Assembly (NCBI GenBank): GCA_903772945.1
Contig: CAICTM010000653.1
Span: 1-54,710 of the forward strand
Direction: 5' to 3'
Source: Seminavis robusta
Taxonomy: Eukaryota; Bacillariophyta; Bacillariophyceae; Naviculales; Naviculaceae
Length of the DNA stretch: 54,710 bases
Shown here: positions 19,179 through 30,515 of the stretch, piece after piece
How the letters are laid out: each line of letters starts with the position of its first letter
Position numbering within the stretch: position 1 is the first letter of the stretch
Translations under genes and position numbers: made by a program
The notes under the pieces: generated by a model
Told to the model about the DNA's origin: nothing
The model's input: only the letters and a program-made list of their open reading frames with translations
The model's database searches: none

Positions 19179-19745
19179 AATGACGTAGAAACTGAAGCCA
19201 GTGATTGAGAGATAAGGAAGGATGGGTGGGTGGATGGATGGATGGAAGTCGAGAGCGGTCACTCGTTGTGATTTTCTCTACTACTACCGTACCAGTAAAT
19301 GCTCTTACGAAAATCTTTACGATCCTTTATGTATTCACAGCGAAGAAGTCTCTGTCCAGCAATTCAGATTTGGGCAATGCATTGTCTGAATGCCATCTCA
19401 CGAGACGGGGTTGAGCTTGTTTGGGGTGGTTGGTCGTTATTTTGTAACAATACAGACATCGTTCTAGCTACTGTCTGTGGGAAGAACTACTAGCTTACCG
19501 TGCAAGGAGGCTGCGGGGTGGTACTACTACATGTCGTATTGTATTGAGTTGTGGCAGTGCCGGGACTACTTTCTTCTGCAATCCTTTGGCTTCGTTATAC
19601 TCTTGTCCTTGTCCTGTCCAGGTTAAAACGAACAGTCGAGTAACAGGCACAAAGAGAATTGCTGTCAGCAGATCGGGATTGACTTGACTTGACTCCATCC
19701 ACCTTCGGGCTTCTTGCAAAGGAAATTGTAGCTGTTGACTACTAG
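19179..19745. other. intergenic, no gene seen
   Basis: Holds 3' regions of two converging genes and a GGAT-type microsatellite at about 19,221-19,245. A 74-codon minus-strand frame at 19,495 has a possible hydrophobic segment but no support. Confidence 0.4.
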
Positions 19746-20006
19746 CTAGATGTCATCATCGGTCCATCGCGGACGCATCTTTTCCCATTCTTCTTTTGTG
19801 GGCGGACCAATTCGAGGAGGGTTGCGTAGCTTTTGCCGTTCTGTGACCTTTTCCATTGTTCGCAGCATGGAGGAAGCTCGTTTGGTATACATGGTAAAGC
19901 CTGCGGAAGCAGCAAGGCACACAGAGAAGATTACGATTGGTGGAATTCCAATCTTGTTGCTGTTATCGTCGGTGTTCTTGGATCCTGCAGTTCCTTGAGA
20001 CGCCAT
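19746..20006 (-). CDS. small single-pass membrane protein
   Basis: 86 residues. A Ser/Asn-rich N-terminus is followed by one membrane helix (IPPIVIFSVCLAASAGF, about 21-37), then a basic segment and the C-terminal motif PTKEEWEKMRPRWTDDDI. The size and pattern (one helix and a charged tail ending in a Trp-acidic motif) recall small mitochondrial inner-membrane assembly or accessory proteins. I cannot name the family. The ATG at 20006 lies in GCCATGG context. The coding composition and clean hydrophobic helix argue for a real gene. Confidence 0.6.
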   Translation of the reverse strand: MASQGTAGSKNTDDNSNKIGIPPIVIFSVCLAASAGFTMYTKRASSMLRTMEKVTERQKLRNPPRIGPPTKEEWEKMRPRWTDDDI

Positions 20007-20398
20007 GGCATTGATCAGATACTGCGAAGATGAAGGCTGCGGATGCTAATGCTAATACTATGGTATCTCGGCGCTTCTCTTATGTCAAGACGATCTGTTG
20101 TGGGAATGCTTGGGATGGGATTGATGAGACAATGCGCTCGAGAAGGCCAGCAGAGCTAAAAGGTTGGCACCTCGAGCTTTCTCAAATTTACTCCGACTAC
20201 CAATCACACAAGAATGAACTCTGTATGGGAGAAGGGGTATTATATCGCCAACGCGCACCGAAAGAAGGCAAAATCAACGACTTCGAAGCTCATCGCTGAA
20301 CAAAGTTGCACAACACTTCTCTCTTTGTTGTCATCAAAGGCGTCTCATTTTTCTTTCGCATCGTCATTTGCAGTTGTCCACAGCATACATTCATCATT

Positions 20399-21508
20399 AT
20401 GAAGCTCGGTATCGTCTCGGTTCTTGCATGGCTTGCAGCGTCCATGCCGGCGGCTGCTTTGGTTGCAACTACGGAAAACAATGACGAGATGATCCCGTCG
20501 TCCTTGGCAAGTGGCAAAGACTACGACGGTCCTCCAGGTCCTCTCTCCAACACACAAGTGCAAAAGACTGTCATTTGTCCTGGAACCTCTCCTCAAAATC
20601 TATACGAGGGTCATATCCAGTTCGGAGGTCGAACTCGGTTCGTCGTCAAAAACGTCGCCTCGGATCCCGTCGTCGTCGCATTTGTCGATCGAAGCAATGG
20701 AATGGAATACTCGGCGGCCAATGGTGACATTACTCCAGCTCGAATGGATCCAAATTCTTTTTTAGCTCCAGGCATGACCAAGGTCTTTGCCGTCAACGAG
20801 GGTCACGTCTTTCACGTGCGAGACGCCAAGACCAACGAACTCCTAGCACAACACCGTGCTGGATTGATTCCAATCGAAAACAAATTTCAACAAGAGATTG
20901 GGCACTGTCCTATCAAAGACGGAAAAAAGCAAACCTTCGACGATGGCTCGTATCGCGTCATGCGAAAGTTCCCACAATGGAGACCTGCCTTGGTGGAAAA
21001 GTACAGCGAAGAAATCTACGTCGACGCTGGCTTTAAGAACACGGTCAAGTCCAGCACGGGGCAAACATGTCCCGTCAATTTCTACTTTGTCGCCAAGAAT
21101 GCAGGAAAAAGCAAAAGACGAAAACCCAACTATTGGGAACGACTCACTATGCACTTGGGAGGCAACAACAAAGCCAAGGGGACCGATGGCGAACTGTGGG
21201 ATGCCAGCACCAAGTACGAGCGCACATATGTTGGGCACGAGTTTGTCGCACGGTTGGCGCATGATGACAGCGTTGTAGTCGATCACTTGTCCATTGGACC
21301 CGTCAAGATTCAAGACTGTGGCAAAAAGAAGCAACGTAATACTGTCCAAGTGGCCTCTCATGCGACGGCGATTATCGTTCCGATTGGACGAAGCAATGGG
21401 CTGGATGAAAGTGTCGTGAACCAAACTGTTGCAGATGTCCTTGCCAATCCCACCATGAATACAACCGAAAGTCGGCGGGGGCTCTACTTCAAAATGTACA
21501 CCGAGTAA
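20399..21508 (+). CDS. secreted protein with VHL-beta-like domain
   Basis: 369 residues from ATG 20399. A signal peptide (about 1-20, ending MPAAA) is followed by a first beta-rich domain at about 65-160: RFVVKNVASDPVVVAFVDR, then LAPGMTKVFAVNEGHVFHVRD. This has the layout of the VHL beta domain (strand, PPG-type turn, strand, GH-x-F/W-x-x-RD). A second, more diverged copy at about 220-320 repeats the pattern (CPVNFYFVAKN ... HEFVARLAHDD). There is no elongin-binding helix, so it is not a pVHL ubiquitin adaptor. Secreted VHL-beta-like repeats with unknown roles occur in algae. No catalytic motif seen. Confidence 0.6.
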   Translation: MKLGIVSVLAWLAASMPAAALVATTENNDEMIPSSLASGKDYDGPPGPLSNTQVQKTVICPGTSPQNLYEGHIQFGGRTRFVVKNVASDPVVVAFVDRSNGMEYSAANGDITPARMDPNSFLAPGMTKVFAVNEGHVFHVRDAKTNELLAQHRAGLIPIENKFQQEIGHCPIKDGKKQTFDDGSYRVMRKFPQWRPALVEKYSEEIYVDAGFKNTVKSSTGQTCPVNFYFVAKNAGKSKRRKPNYWERLTMHLGGNNKAKGTDGELWDASTKYERTYVGHEFVARLAHDDSVVVDHLSIGPVKIQDCGKKKQRNTVQVASHATAIIVPIGRSNGLDESVVNQTVADVLANPTMNTTESRRGLYFKMYTE

Positions 21509-22175
21509 GTACAAGGGTCGTGTGGCTGATTGCGGCATAACGCGCCAACCAACAAGAACAAGGAATGGAATCGGGAAAAGTAAGGAAAGACGAGGTGGAA
21601 ATACACCTACACCTACACCTATATATGCATGCCTTCCTGCAAGGAAGTGGAAAGCCAACGACTGAAAACCAGTGTTTGTTCAAGAATGAGGCGCCCAAAT
21701 CAAATTCTACGCATTGCACAAAGAGGAGACCATAGCGGTAGCGTAGCGGCTTGCTTCTGTGAACAGTCAAAGCAGCAGAGGATCCCAGTCCTTACCATAG
21801 AAAAAGTGTATAGATCATTCATCAAAATTTCGTTGCTTGCCACTTCCAATAACCACTTGGTACCTCTAGCTAGATAGATAGAGGAGCGCCAACTTGTTGG
21901 GCACAACACGAGGCAATGGAATACTAGTAGTACGGCAGTCTAAGCAACGAATCGACTCAGATGTGATTGCTAATTCACTGATCGTATCATACGGCGGGGT
22001 TTGCTATGAATGGGTGCATCCTCAGTTCTTTACTTTTTCTCTATGATACGGTAGATGCCGCCGGGGGGTTGTTGGTTGTTTCGATGGCTTTTGTAGTGCT
22101 GCAGGTTGACTGCGATAGTGATGTGGAATTCTAACCATCCATCAACTCAGTTTTGACTCAATCCAATCAATGATC
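21509..22175. other. intergenic, no gene seen
   Basis: Contains 3' regions of two converging genes and short (CACCTA)n and GATA-type runs near 21,600 and 21,870. No coding signal. Confidence 0.4.
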
Positions 22176-22715
22176 TCATTCATCGTCATCTTCCAGGTCA
22201 AGATTCTTCTTGATAGCCCAGTCGCAAAATTCTGCAAAAAGGACCATGCCGCCGCCGTCCTTGTCACATTCCTTCCACTGCGCCTTGGGGTCACTCAGGT
22301 CAATTCCCCACTTGGCCATGGTATCTTTGGCCTTTTCAAATTCATCGTAACTGACACGGCGGTCGCCATCCGTGTCCACTCGTTCAAAGGCCAGCCAGTA
22401 CTCGTAGTATTGTCGCAAATACTGAAGCAGCAATCGGTACTCATTTTTCTGAATGTAGTCATTGTCCTTGTCACTTTTGGCCGGAGAAGCGCTCTTGGCG
22501 GCTTGAAAAGCACGCATCAGGACGGGCTTGATATCAAACAAAGTGGGAAGGTCTACTACATCTCGCATTCCTTTATCGATCTCTGCCAAGGAAAGATATC
22601 CGTTTCCATTCACGTCAATCTTGGACCATTGTTCCATGCGCTTCTTCTTTTCTTCATCGGTTCTTTCATAAGGCAATTTCTCCTTGAGCTCAGCCCAAAC
22701 CTCTGCGGAGCTCAT
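22176..22715 (-). CDS. EF-hand calcium-binding protein, flagellar calflagin-like
   Basis: 179 residues, single exon. Canonical EF-hand loops at 34-45 (DVNGNGYLSLAE), 114-125 (DTDGDRRVSYDE) and 151-162 (DKDGGGMVLFAE), with a degenerate one at about 82-93. The overall length, the N-terminal segment AEVWAELKEKLP and the spacing resemble flagellar calcium-binding proteins (calflagins) of protists. It has no N-terminal glycine after Met, so the myristoylation of trypanosome calflagins is not expected. The tail is acidic. It could act in Ca2+ signalling in cytoplasm or flagellum. Diatoms have reduced flagella, so a cytoplasmic role is more likely in vegetative cells. Confidence 0.8.
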   Translation of the reverse strand: MSSAEVWAELKEKLPYERTDEEKKKRMEQWSKIDVNGNGYLSLAEIDKGMRDVVDLPTLFDIKPVLMRAFQAAKSASPAKSDKDNDYIQKNEYRLLLQYLRQYYEYWLAFERVDTDGDRRVSYDEFEKAKDTMAKWGIDLSDPKAQWKECDKDGGGMVLFAEFCDWAIKKNLDLEDDDE

Positions 22716-25319
22716 CTTGTGCTGCAGTTTATTATCTTCTGCAGGTTGGCAAGGGTTGTGAATGATTCAATCTTCCGAAGATAGGACTGTATCACGCCTG
22801 GGTGTGTGCCATCATCACTGATCATCAGACCTGGATCCTGGATCTGCTGAAAAACCGGATCTTTGGTCATTTTCACCTTCACTCGAGTTTCTCAAATAAA
22901 TGTGAAGCAGAACCCTATCTCTAATTTCAGTTCCACATCTCCGCTTTGACCTGTACAGTAGCTTGCTCCGACCACCGGCACCAACAGTGGGGAGATACTA
23001 ATAGAGCAAAAGCTTTCCCACTGCAGTTCGCCCAATCCTCTGTGTCTATGATGATGAATTCTAGCATTCCAGCTTAGGTGGCGGACAAACCCGGTCTGAA
23101 GTCCATTGTACATGTCGCTCAAGCTACAAAGTGTGCCGCTAGCTAGCGTCACAAGCAAATCAGCAACTGTGTAGCTACTACCTATTTCTCCTTACAGACC
23201 ACAGGCAGGAAAGCACTGTTGCTTAGGAGTTAGTTGTTCAACACGTCCTTCTTCGCCTCCTCCAGGCAATTCGCCATTGACCACCATGTCTGGTTTTGTC
23301 GTGGTCAACCAGGGAGTCTTGGCTTCCGAAATCCTTTCCATCATCGCTATCTTGCCAACCAAGTACAATCGTAGTAGATTGTCTTCAACAGTGCGGAAGG
23401 GTCGAGCTGAAATAGAGCCACACAAATTCCCCCTCTGTGGACTGTGGACCTGTGGAGCAAGATGCTGCAAGATTAGCTGAGAAGCTGCTGAGATACGACA
23501 GGGCTGATGATGATAATGATGCCGGCATTTGTGGTGCCCCTTGAAGCAAGTGGTCAAGGACTATGACCAAGCTTCACTGGTATTATCTCAACTACGTGTT
23601 CTGAACATTAAATTGCTACTAAGTCTTGTGTAATAAGAAGCTACAGTATCGGAACGCGAATATTTATCTTTCTTTATGTAGAAGAACCGCCTTAACTATC
23701 CGAGTCCGGTGTTGTCTGACAGTTGCAGTTGAATAAAAGTCCATTATTTTTTAGTGGCGAAAATCAGTCGATAATGGCGTTGGTACAAGGACTCATCAGT
23801 GAGAAACCAACTCCCTTGCAGAACACTATTGCAAGAAATCTTGCTTAATTAATTAAGGAGAAGAGCAAATCTAAATCAATGGATTCCCAATCATGAGCAC
23901 CAATGAGAACAAGGCTTATCAGCTTCAAGTGAATTATGGATTAGTATCCATGACATGACTCATGGCTATTGTAAGTGTATCCAAGAATGACCTCTTTACT
24001 CACTCCCACATCCCCAAAGATTCTAGATTCCTTTACTGCAAGTATTTGATTTTAATCATTTTTTGGAGCTGTTTTGGAAGAACCTGAACCCAGACCTACC
24101 GTTTCTCTATGGAGGCCAAAGACCGATTTGGCGAAGTACTAGCTAGTAGTGGATAATCATCATATCTTGTCCTTTGCACTCTGCCCTTTTGCTTATTTGA
24201 TAGATCACTAAAAATTGAAGATGAGTGCTGCATCTTATCTCCCCCTGCCACCCATACCGGTACCAGGTAGCTGTTGTTTCAGCTGTGAATGTTGCTGATC
24301 TTTTATCATGGCTGACCTTTATTGTGTGTACCGGTATGGCTTTTGAAAACAGAAGCAGTCTAACGAGGAAGTAGATCATCAAAGACACCCATCACAGAAG
24401 ACTACGGGTACCTGGTACCGAATTGAATTAGCTTTTCGTTGCCCAAGCCATGAAGCATGCTTAAGATTTCCAAAGTTTTGAATTTTAGAAAACCAAATTT
24501 CTAAATTTCTAAAGGTAAACATTACGGAATTCAAGTCTCAAGAAAGATAGCTCAGCGTATTCTGGGAATCACCAGCACCAATCCGAACCTACCTTCACCA
24601 TTACTATGGAGTACTTTCTGAGTGTCCAATTGAAACTGCTGTGGACAACAGTGTGTTAAGAAAGCAGTACATCTGGGCAATTAAGCTCTGGAAGCCCCAT
24701 AAAGGAGAAGTGAAGAAATCCCCAAGAGATTGATCGTGGCGACGAGCGCCTTTTCTTGCAGACTGATGTGGCTTTAATGGCAGGGAGCACCACTGTAGAA
24801 CGCGCCAGCTCAGACACTCATCAGACAGGCCATACGCCATACGCTGGTACTTGCAGATGCAGAAGGCTGCATGGATCCAAAACCACCATCAACCATCAAC
24901 CTCAAGCTGAAAAAAGGGAAGAAAGATGCCAATAAAAGAAGCACAAGTAAGTGTGTAGGAAGCGGCTGTGGAAAGGGGAAAGGGAAGCAGCAGGATATTG
25001 TCGTGCATGCTCTACCGTACGCGCTACGCGTATGAACCTTTCGGTGAAGAGGCGACTGGGAAGTGGGAAAGGTGGCCGTTCCAGCCCCCAGCCCGAAGCT
25101 GCAACAATCTGAACAGCCAGCTCTAGCTAGATACCCCTGCTTTTCTGCTCTCTGGTTCACATTCTTCAAGAGTCTTTCCATCACAACAAAAACTTGTACG
25201 AGTAATCACTTTCAAAAGCTCTTTCAAACCAAGTTCACTGGGTCGCCACTCAAAGCGCTTGAACTACTTTTTCATTATATTAGTTGCAGCAAAAGATTGC
25301 CATCATAAAACGAACGACG
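22716..25319. other. long gene-less region
   Basis: A minus-strand ORF at 23192-23557 (121 codons) contains an ordered stretch (LLRLYLVGKIAMMERISEA) that could be a gene remnant, but I cannot identify it. The rest is AT-rich with short ACCGGT/GGTACC-rich palindromes typical of the spacers here. Confidence 0.3.
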
Positions 25320-26012
25320 ATGGAGCTGGATTTCCCTCATTTGCAACTATCTTCTTCCGCCGAGGCTCATACATCCCTGATCGTTCAGCAGTGCGCAGCC
25401 ATGTGCCCTCCTCATTCACCATTAGATAATGACAACACGAAGAAGGGAACGAAGCGCCCTCAGTCGCCTGATGACGACATCCCTGCCGGCGTCGAAGCGA
25501 CCAGCCGAAAGAGAGCCAGAGTAGGGAAGCGAGTTCGGTTCACCATGACCACCACCAACACCGATGGACGGCCCACGGAAAAGGACGCCCTGATTGTGAT
25601 CCCTCGTCATGTCAAGGAAGAAGATCTACCCTGCATGTGGTATACCCGCCGAGACTACAGATCCTTCCGAGAAGACTCGCAGTCGCTGGCACTCGCATTT
25701 GAGCTCGGGATCCTGGATCGCCTTCATCCTGATGAAATCTGCTTGCGGGGCTTGGAAGCCAATATTTCCAAGGGCCATTTGGAGGCAAGATTGGCATCCA
25801 GGGGGACACTGACCGAGTTTATCTTGAGGACTCAGGAAGCTCAGAAAGGGCATGGCATGGCAGATCCGGAAATGATCCGAGGTCTCTCACAAATGTTGTC
25901 CAAAGACGCTTGCGAGGACGCACTCAAGTTGGCTGCCTATGACAGGGAGGAGGCAGAACAAGAATTCCAAAAGCAAGACGAACAACAAGAAACATCGAGT
26001 CAGGAGCAATGA
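25320..26012 (+). CDS. diatom-family nuclear-type protein with RGLE motif
   Basis: 230 residues from ATG 25320. A disordered Ser/Asp-rich N-terminus carries a basic nuclear-localisation-like cluster (SRKRARVGKRVRF, about 61-73). A small conserved domain follows: CMWYTRRDYRSFREDSQ (about 98-114), then DEICLRGLEANIS. This W-Y-(T/S)-R-x-(D/E)-Y-x-x-F ... RGLE pattern recurs in many diatom proteins of unknown function. The C-terminus is Gln/Glu-rich and helical. Likely a nuclear or cytosolic regulator; no activity can be inferred. Confidence 0.75.
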   Translation: MELDFPHLQLSSSAEAHTSLIVQQCAAMCPPHSPLDNDNTKKGTKRPQSPDDDIPAGVEATSRKRARVGKRVRFTMTTTNTDGRPTEKDALIVIPRHVKEEDLPCMWYTRRDYRSFREDSQSLALAFELGILDRLHPDEICLRGLEANISKGHLEARLASRGTLTEFILRTQEAQKGHGMADPEMIRGLSQMLSKDACEDALKLAAYDREEAEQEFQKQDEQQETSSQEQ

Positions 26013-26307
26013 CCATGTCTCCACCACTGTACCACATACGGTATACCTTCAACTTCCTTAAACAATTTTAAAGTAGCCTCCTAAAACATGATAACATCCT
26101 ATCTTCTCAATCTTCAAGTTTTCTTGTGCATTTCATTCTTCATAGCTATGCATAGAGGAATGTGCAGTCGGGGTAATGCCCCATGTTTGCTTATGGTCAG
26201 GTTCATTTATTTGTGATCATCACTCCGGCTAGCTAGCCGGACCCTGCACGCTTCTGGGCCCCAATGGTACAGACACAGAGGCTATTTAATAGTGCTAGCA
26301 TAGTAGA
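26013..26307. other. intergenic
   Basis: 3' region of the preceding gene. No feature seen apart from a CTAG run. Confidence 0.35.
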
Positions 26308-27230
26308 GGAATGATCAAGCCAACGCTTTCGAAGACTGATCATTCCCTTCCAGATGTCCGGTGGAGGTGGGTGTTTCGGATGAAGCATTGCCGCACGAGG
26401 CGTTTGAGCTTTCCTCGTCTTGCGGGAATACGATGCCTCTACCGTACTGCTTTCTCGATACGATGTACGCCTTTGCTTTTTCAAGCTACAATGGTACATT
26501 TCTCAGCACTTTCTGCAGTCCCGGAACAACACCGCAAGCGCTGTGCCTTCTTCATCGTCCAACTTTTGTCGACGAATATACTGTATAGTCTCTTGAGGAA
26601 AGACGGGTGTCACCGGAGGGTTGGAAGAACGGCGAACGAGCCACGAAGGCGACAGTTCGAGACCGGAGCAAGATTGCAGTCAGGCATTGACCCAGCTGAA
26701 CATGTTGAAGACCGTCTCGTCGTTCTGATCCGAGAAGGTAGATCTTGTCACTGAAAAGGTACGGTGCGGAGAGGGCTTTAGAACCACGCCAGATGCAATT
26801 GCCACGTTCAGGACTGGAGTTGATCCTGGTGTTGGCCCAGGTAAAAGAGGGACCAGGATTGGGGCTTGGAGATGGACCAGAGATAGGTCCTGATGAGGGA
26901 TCTGGAGTAGGTCCAGGGGTAGTATCTGGAGTCGGTCCGGGCATTGGTCCAGGAGTTGCTCCACGTGTTGGGTCCGGGATTGGGCCCGGGCGATGGATGT
27001 AGAGTTGGGCGCGAACGGGGTCCTGGTGTGCAAACAGAAGTGGGGCCTCGAGAGTTTCCAGGATTGCGACCTGGAGTAGGACCAGGGATGGGCCCTGGAG
27101 CCGGTCTGGGGGTGGGTTTCAGTGTGCACTTGGACCCCCCCCCCCTGGCAGAGAGGAAAGCGACGGGTCCTCTGGATGCGGGTACGGCCATTGGAAACTC
27201 TCCCAAGGTGTGAGAATTGCAAGCCAGCAT
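26308..27230 (-). pseudogene. possible Pro-Gly-repeat protein gene, frames broken
   Basis: The minus strand opens with ATG 27230 and reads into a repetitive segment of PGPTPG type. The repeat jumps between all three frames between 27,130 and 26,815. The downstream frame reads a plausible unique sequence (SDQNDETVFNMFSW) and could splice to LDDEEGTALAVLFRDC further on. Another coding-like stretch, RKQYGRGIVFPQDEESS, lies near 26,430-26,460. A run of nine or more C at about 27,137 is a likely indel site. It may be a real secreted or structural protein with indels from assembly, a pseudogene, or chance frames over a minisatellite. Confidence 0.3.
26815..27130. repeat. GGNCCNGG minisatellite
   Basis: Degenerate 6/12/18-bp repeats of GGTCCAGG/GGATCTGGAGTAGGTCC type. 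Translations are PGPTPG-like on the minus strand and GVGPG-like on the plus strand. Confidence 0.85.
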
Positions 27231-27640
27231 TCAGGTGCTGTCGTCAACTACTTATTACATATACAGTGCTGCGCGAAGAATAAAGACCGTTTCTGGTGCT
27301 TCCTGTGGCATCGTTCGCATGGTCAGTACAAGTGCTAGCTACTGTAGCTAGTACCGTAGCTGTAGAAAGGGGTGAAAGATTATTCTGAATCTGAGTCAGT
27401 CATGGGTCAAAATCGTTCTAGTAGAGGATAGACCACTTGCAGATGCAGACTCGAAGCTACATCCTGGTGAATATGAAGGCCCCTTGAAAACAATGAACCC
27501 GCCGTTGGAAGTCCTAGAGCGGCTCGACGGCTTCAACGATTGAATGGTTCTTCGTACATGACATTGTAATTACCGTCAAGTACCAATCGTCAGAAATAGA
27601 TCCCCTGCGGTCGCGTTCACCAAAACTGAAAACCTTATCT

Positions 27641-30192
27641 CTATGCATCCACTTTAGCCGTATTGGAACCCTTTGCATTCACCTTGGGAGAACTCGTTGT
27701 CGCATCACCATTGTGTTCCTCCTCTTCGTCATTTCGCGGGGGTGCAAAGACGTGCTGCTTGCCACGCACATTTCGCAAGCGTTCGCCCTTTGTCAGCAGT
27801 GGACTTTCGCCTGTTTTGTCCTTCTCGAGAATTTTATCCATAGTGTCCAAAAGGATGTCGGCGTCAATAAAGGGAATCTGCGATCAAAGGAACCACCAGC
27901 CAAACGCAGCGGAGACAAAGAACAGTCACGTAAGTATTTGAGTGCTGTGAAGTACGGGAATTCGAACTGTACACGTCTCCAGCGACAAGGAACACAAACA
28001 CAGCCCCCAATCACCTACGTACCTCAACAACAGCTTCCCAGCTTTGTCGCTTCCCGTTGGGATCAGTGGTGAAATCAGGGGGGTAGTATTCAGTCAGGGG
28101 AGATGCAGGATTGATCATGAGTTCCCCCAGCGGAGGTGGCAGCAACTGTGCACTTTGAGGTGGCAACACGGACAAGAGCTGGGCCAAACTCGGGAAGGGC
28201 GTCCCTAGTTCAAAGGGAAACGACTTGAAACCGTCGTTATCATTGTCATCATCTTCATAGAACTCATGCAAGTTTACAACGTCAGTGCAAAGCGGGCTGT
28301 ACAAGTGAGGAAAGTACCAGTCCCAGGAACAGCATCCATTGTGGTAATAGTTCAAATTCCAATGCAACCCTTCAATGTAATCTCGCACATGTGCTCGTCT
28401 TCGGAACAGCGTCCTGTTTCTATCGGATGCCTTCCACCCCATTTTGGTTTCATAGTAGAAATCTCGATAAGATCGTGCCCTGACAGTAGGATACTGTCGT
28501 CGAAAACCTCGGTTACCGCTGGCTTGAATGTTGGGGTCGTCGGATTCGGGCGGTTCCGGTGCCCCCTTGCGATTGGCAGGTTTGGCAGCTTCAGGCGTGG
28601 GATCTTTTGTGAAGTACTCCCCATAAAAGTCACAAATGTCGTCTTCGGCATCGGCTGTTAGCTTCCAGCCCGGTTCATTCTCTTCAAAGCCGCGTCGTTT
28701 AAAGTGTTCCTCTTCGTAGACGGCGAGATGGTACAGGAACTGTTCAAATCGTTGTGGATGAATCTGTTCTTTCTTGGTAAGGTAATCTCCCCATTCTGGC
28801 AACAAGTCGATATATGTACTCATCATCATGCTGATAGCGCCACCATCAATCTCCATGTGTGGCATGTGGCTCAAAAAGTCGTTACCCACGAGCATGCACA
28901 TGAATACAAAGTCATCGACAACGCGATTGAGATCAAAGTCGACGTTGAGAGCCCCGTCATCATCAAACCGCCGAAACTGCAAAGCCAACAGTTGTCTCAA
29001 ACTTGACAACTCTAGGACTTCAAAATCATTCTTGGTATATTCCATCATATCTTTCTTTTTGCGATACTTGTTGCGTCCCCGTCCGGCCATGACGACGGAC
29101 ATTTTTTCTCTCAGCAGCATAAAGTTTGGCTCATGACTTACGAGACCCAACATGATCAAGTCGGCATCTAGTCCATAGAGAACATGGGTCCAGTTGGGTT
29201 CCCATAGGATCTTCTCCTCCTCTTCTTCATCATTGTTGTCGTCAGCATCATTGTCATTTCGTTGTTGTTGCCTTTGATAGTATTGTTCTCTGGAATCTCT
29301 GAGGAAATCCATCACTTTGTGCTCTCCTTCCCCCGGAACATCGGGTCCACTGACAATGACAGTGGCTCCATTTTGCCAAAAGGGATCGGCCTTCATTTTG
29401 AACTCGACCCACTTTTGCAGTGCAATACTGAGCTTGAGCATAAAGTCCGTCCTTTAGAAGGCAACAATTAATTGGATAAAGAAGAACACAAAATATAATG
29501 AGCAAAAGACGCACAAAACAGATGGCAAAGTTTTAAAATTGGATGGTACGTTACCCTGGCGTGATACAATTGGAATCGAATCGTCGTTCGAGCCATTCTT
29601 CGTCACTCTTTTTGGGTCCCTTTGCCCCAGCGGCATTTTTGCGGGCAATCACCTCGGCGGCCGTCATTTCGGCTTCCTTGGCCGACCGGAATCGTCGGGA
29701 TCGTTGCTGATTCATCTTGGCTCGTGGGGCCACTCCGTCGACGGCGAGGTATAAGAGTTTGTCGGGTTGCACCAGCTTATAGAGTCGATCGACGTAGAGA
29801 AAGATCTTTTTGAACATGGCCGTTTCATCCAAAATGATAATTTCTCCTTCGGCATTGCCGTGCGTACAGGGATGAATGATCCCATTCATGTCCAAGTAAA
29901 AGCTGTCCACTTGAAGATCAGGGGCCAATCCTTCTTCTAGCTGCCGATTAATGATATCAGGATACTGGTCACTCAACCAACGAAACATTTTGGGAATTCC
30001 AAAAAGTGCAGTAGTGGAAGATGGCGGGGAAGACAATGGAGTGCTGTCATGGTGAAATCGGTTGGTGGATCTGAAACTGGAAGGTAACGTGAAACTGGAG
30101 GGCACAGTAAAGGCGACCGAGAGGGTAGGTATACACCACACAAAACCCAATACAGCAAGCACTGGCCGCAGGTAGGATAGCTGCCTCATCAT
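27641..30192 (-). CDS. 5'-3' exoribonuclease (XRN family) with plastid presequence
   Basis: Exons 30192-29555, 29451-28023 and 27877-27641 (donors GTAACG and GTACGT, acceptors CTAAAG and ATCGCAG; phases consistent) give 767 residues. The protein starts with a signal peptide whose end reads SVA/FTVP (about 27/28), then a Ser/Thr-rich transit-like stretch, then the XRN N-terminal start GIPKMFRWLSDQYP (65-78). Active-site landmarks are present: YLDMNGIIHP (99-108), DGVAPRAKMNQQRSRRF (about 152-168), GPDVPGEGEHKVMDFL (about 245-260), YGLDADLIMLGL (about 300) and NDFLSHMP. It ends soon after the catalytic helical region, lacking the long XRN1 or XRN2 C-terminus. XRNs degrade 5'-monophosphate RNA processively and are known from cytosol and nucleus. 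The presequence suggests plastid import. Confidence 0.88.
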
Positions 30193-30312
30193 CTTTTAGA
30201 GCCCAATATATCTAATAGAATGAATGCCTTCGTGCTTTTGGTTTGCAGAATGGAACAGAATTATTTTTGAGAATGGATCTTTGATTGATTTGTGGTGGCA
30301 GCTCCCATGGAT

Positions 30313-30320
30313 TGACGTCA
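30313..30320. promoter_or_regulatory. CRE palindrome TGACGTCA in divergent promoter
   Basis: 121 bp upstream of the exoribonuclease ATG (30192) and 196 bp upstream of the methyltransferase-like ATG (30516). Confidence 0.5.
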
Positions 30321-30515
30321 GTGTCAAAACAGTCTTGCCGTTGTCAACAATAGGAAGAAGCACACTTCTTCCATTCCGACTTCTCTCCTTAACCCAACGG
30401 TCCCGTCGTCATTTTTTGCTCTGCTTGGAGCTGCTCGACTTCTCTCCTCGAGGTTTTGGGCAACACTTTCTTTTCTGGTTTATTCTAAGCTACGGTACTA
30501 GTACATGCAAGAAAA

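Noticed and set aside
18218..19262. Two long minus-strand frames opposite the oxidoreductase
   Set aside because: They overlap a well-defined plus-strand gene, lack motifs and give random-looking translations.
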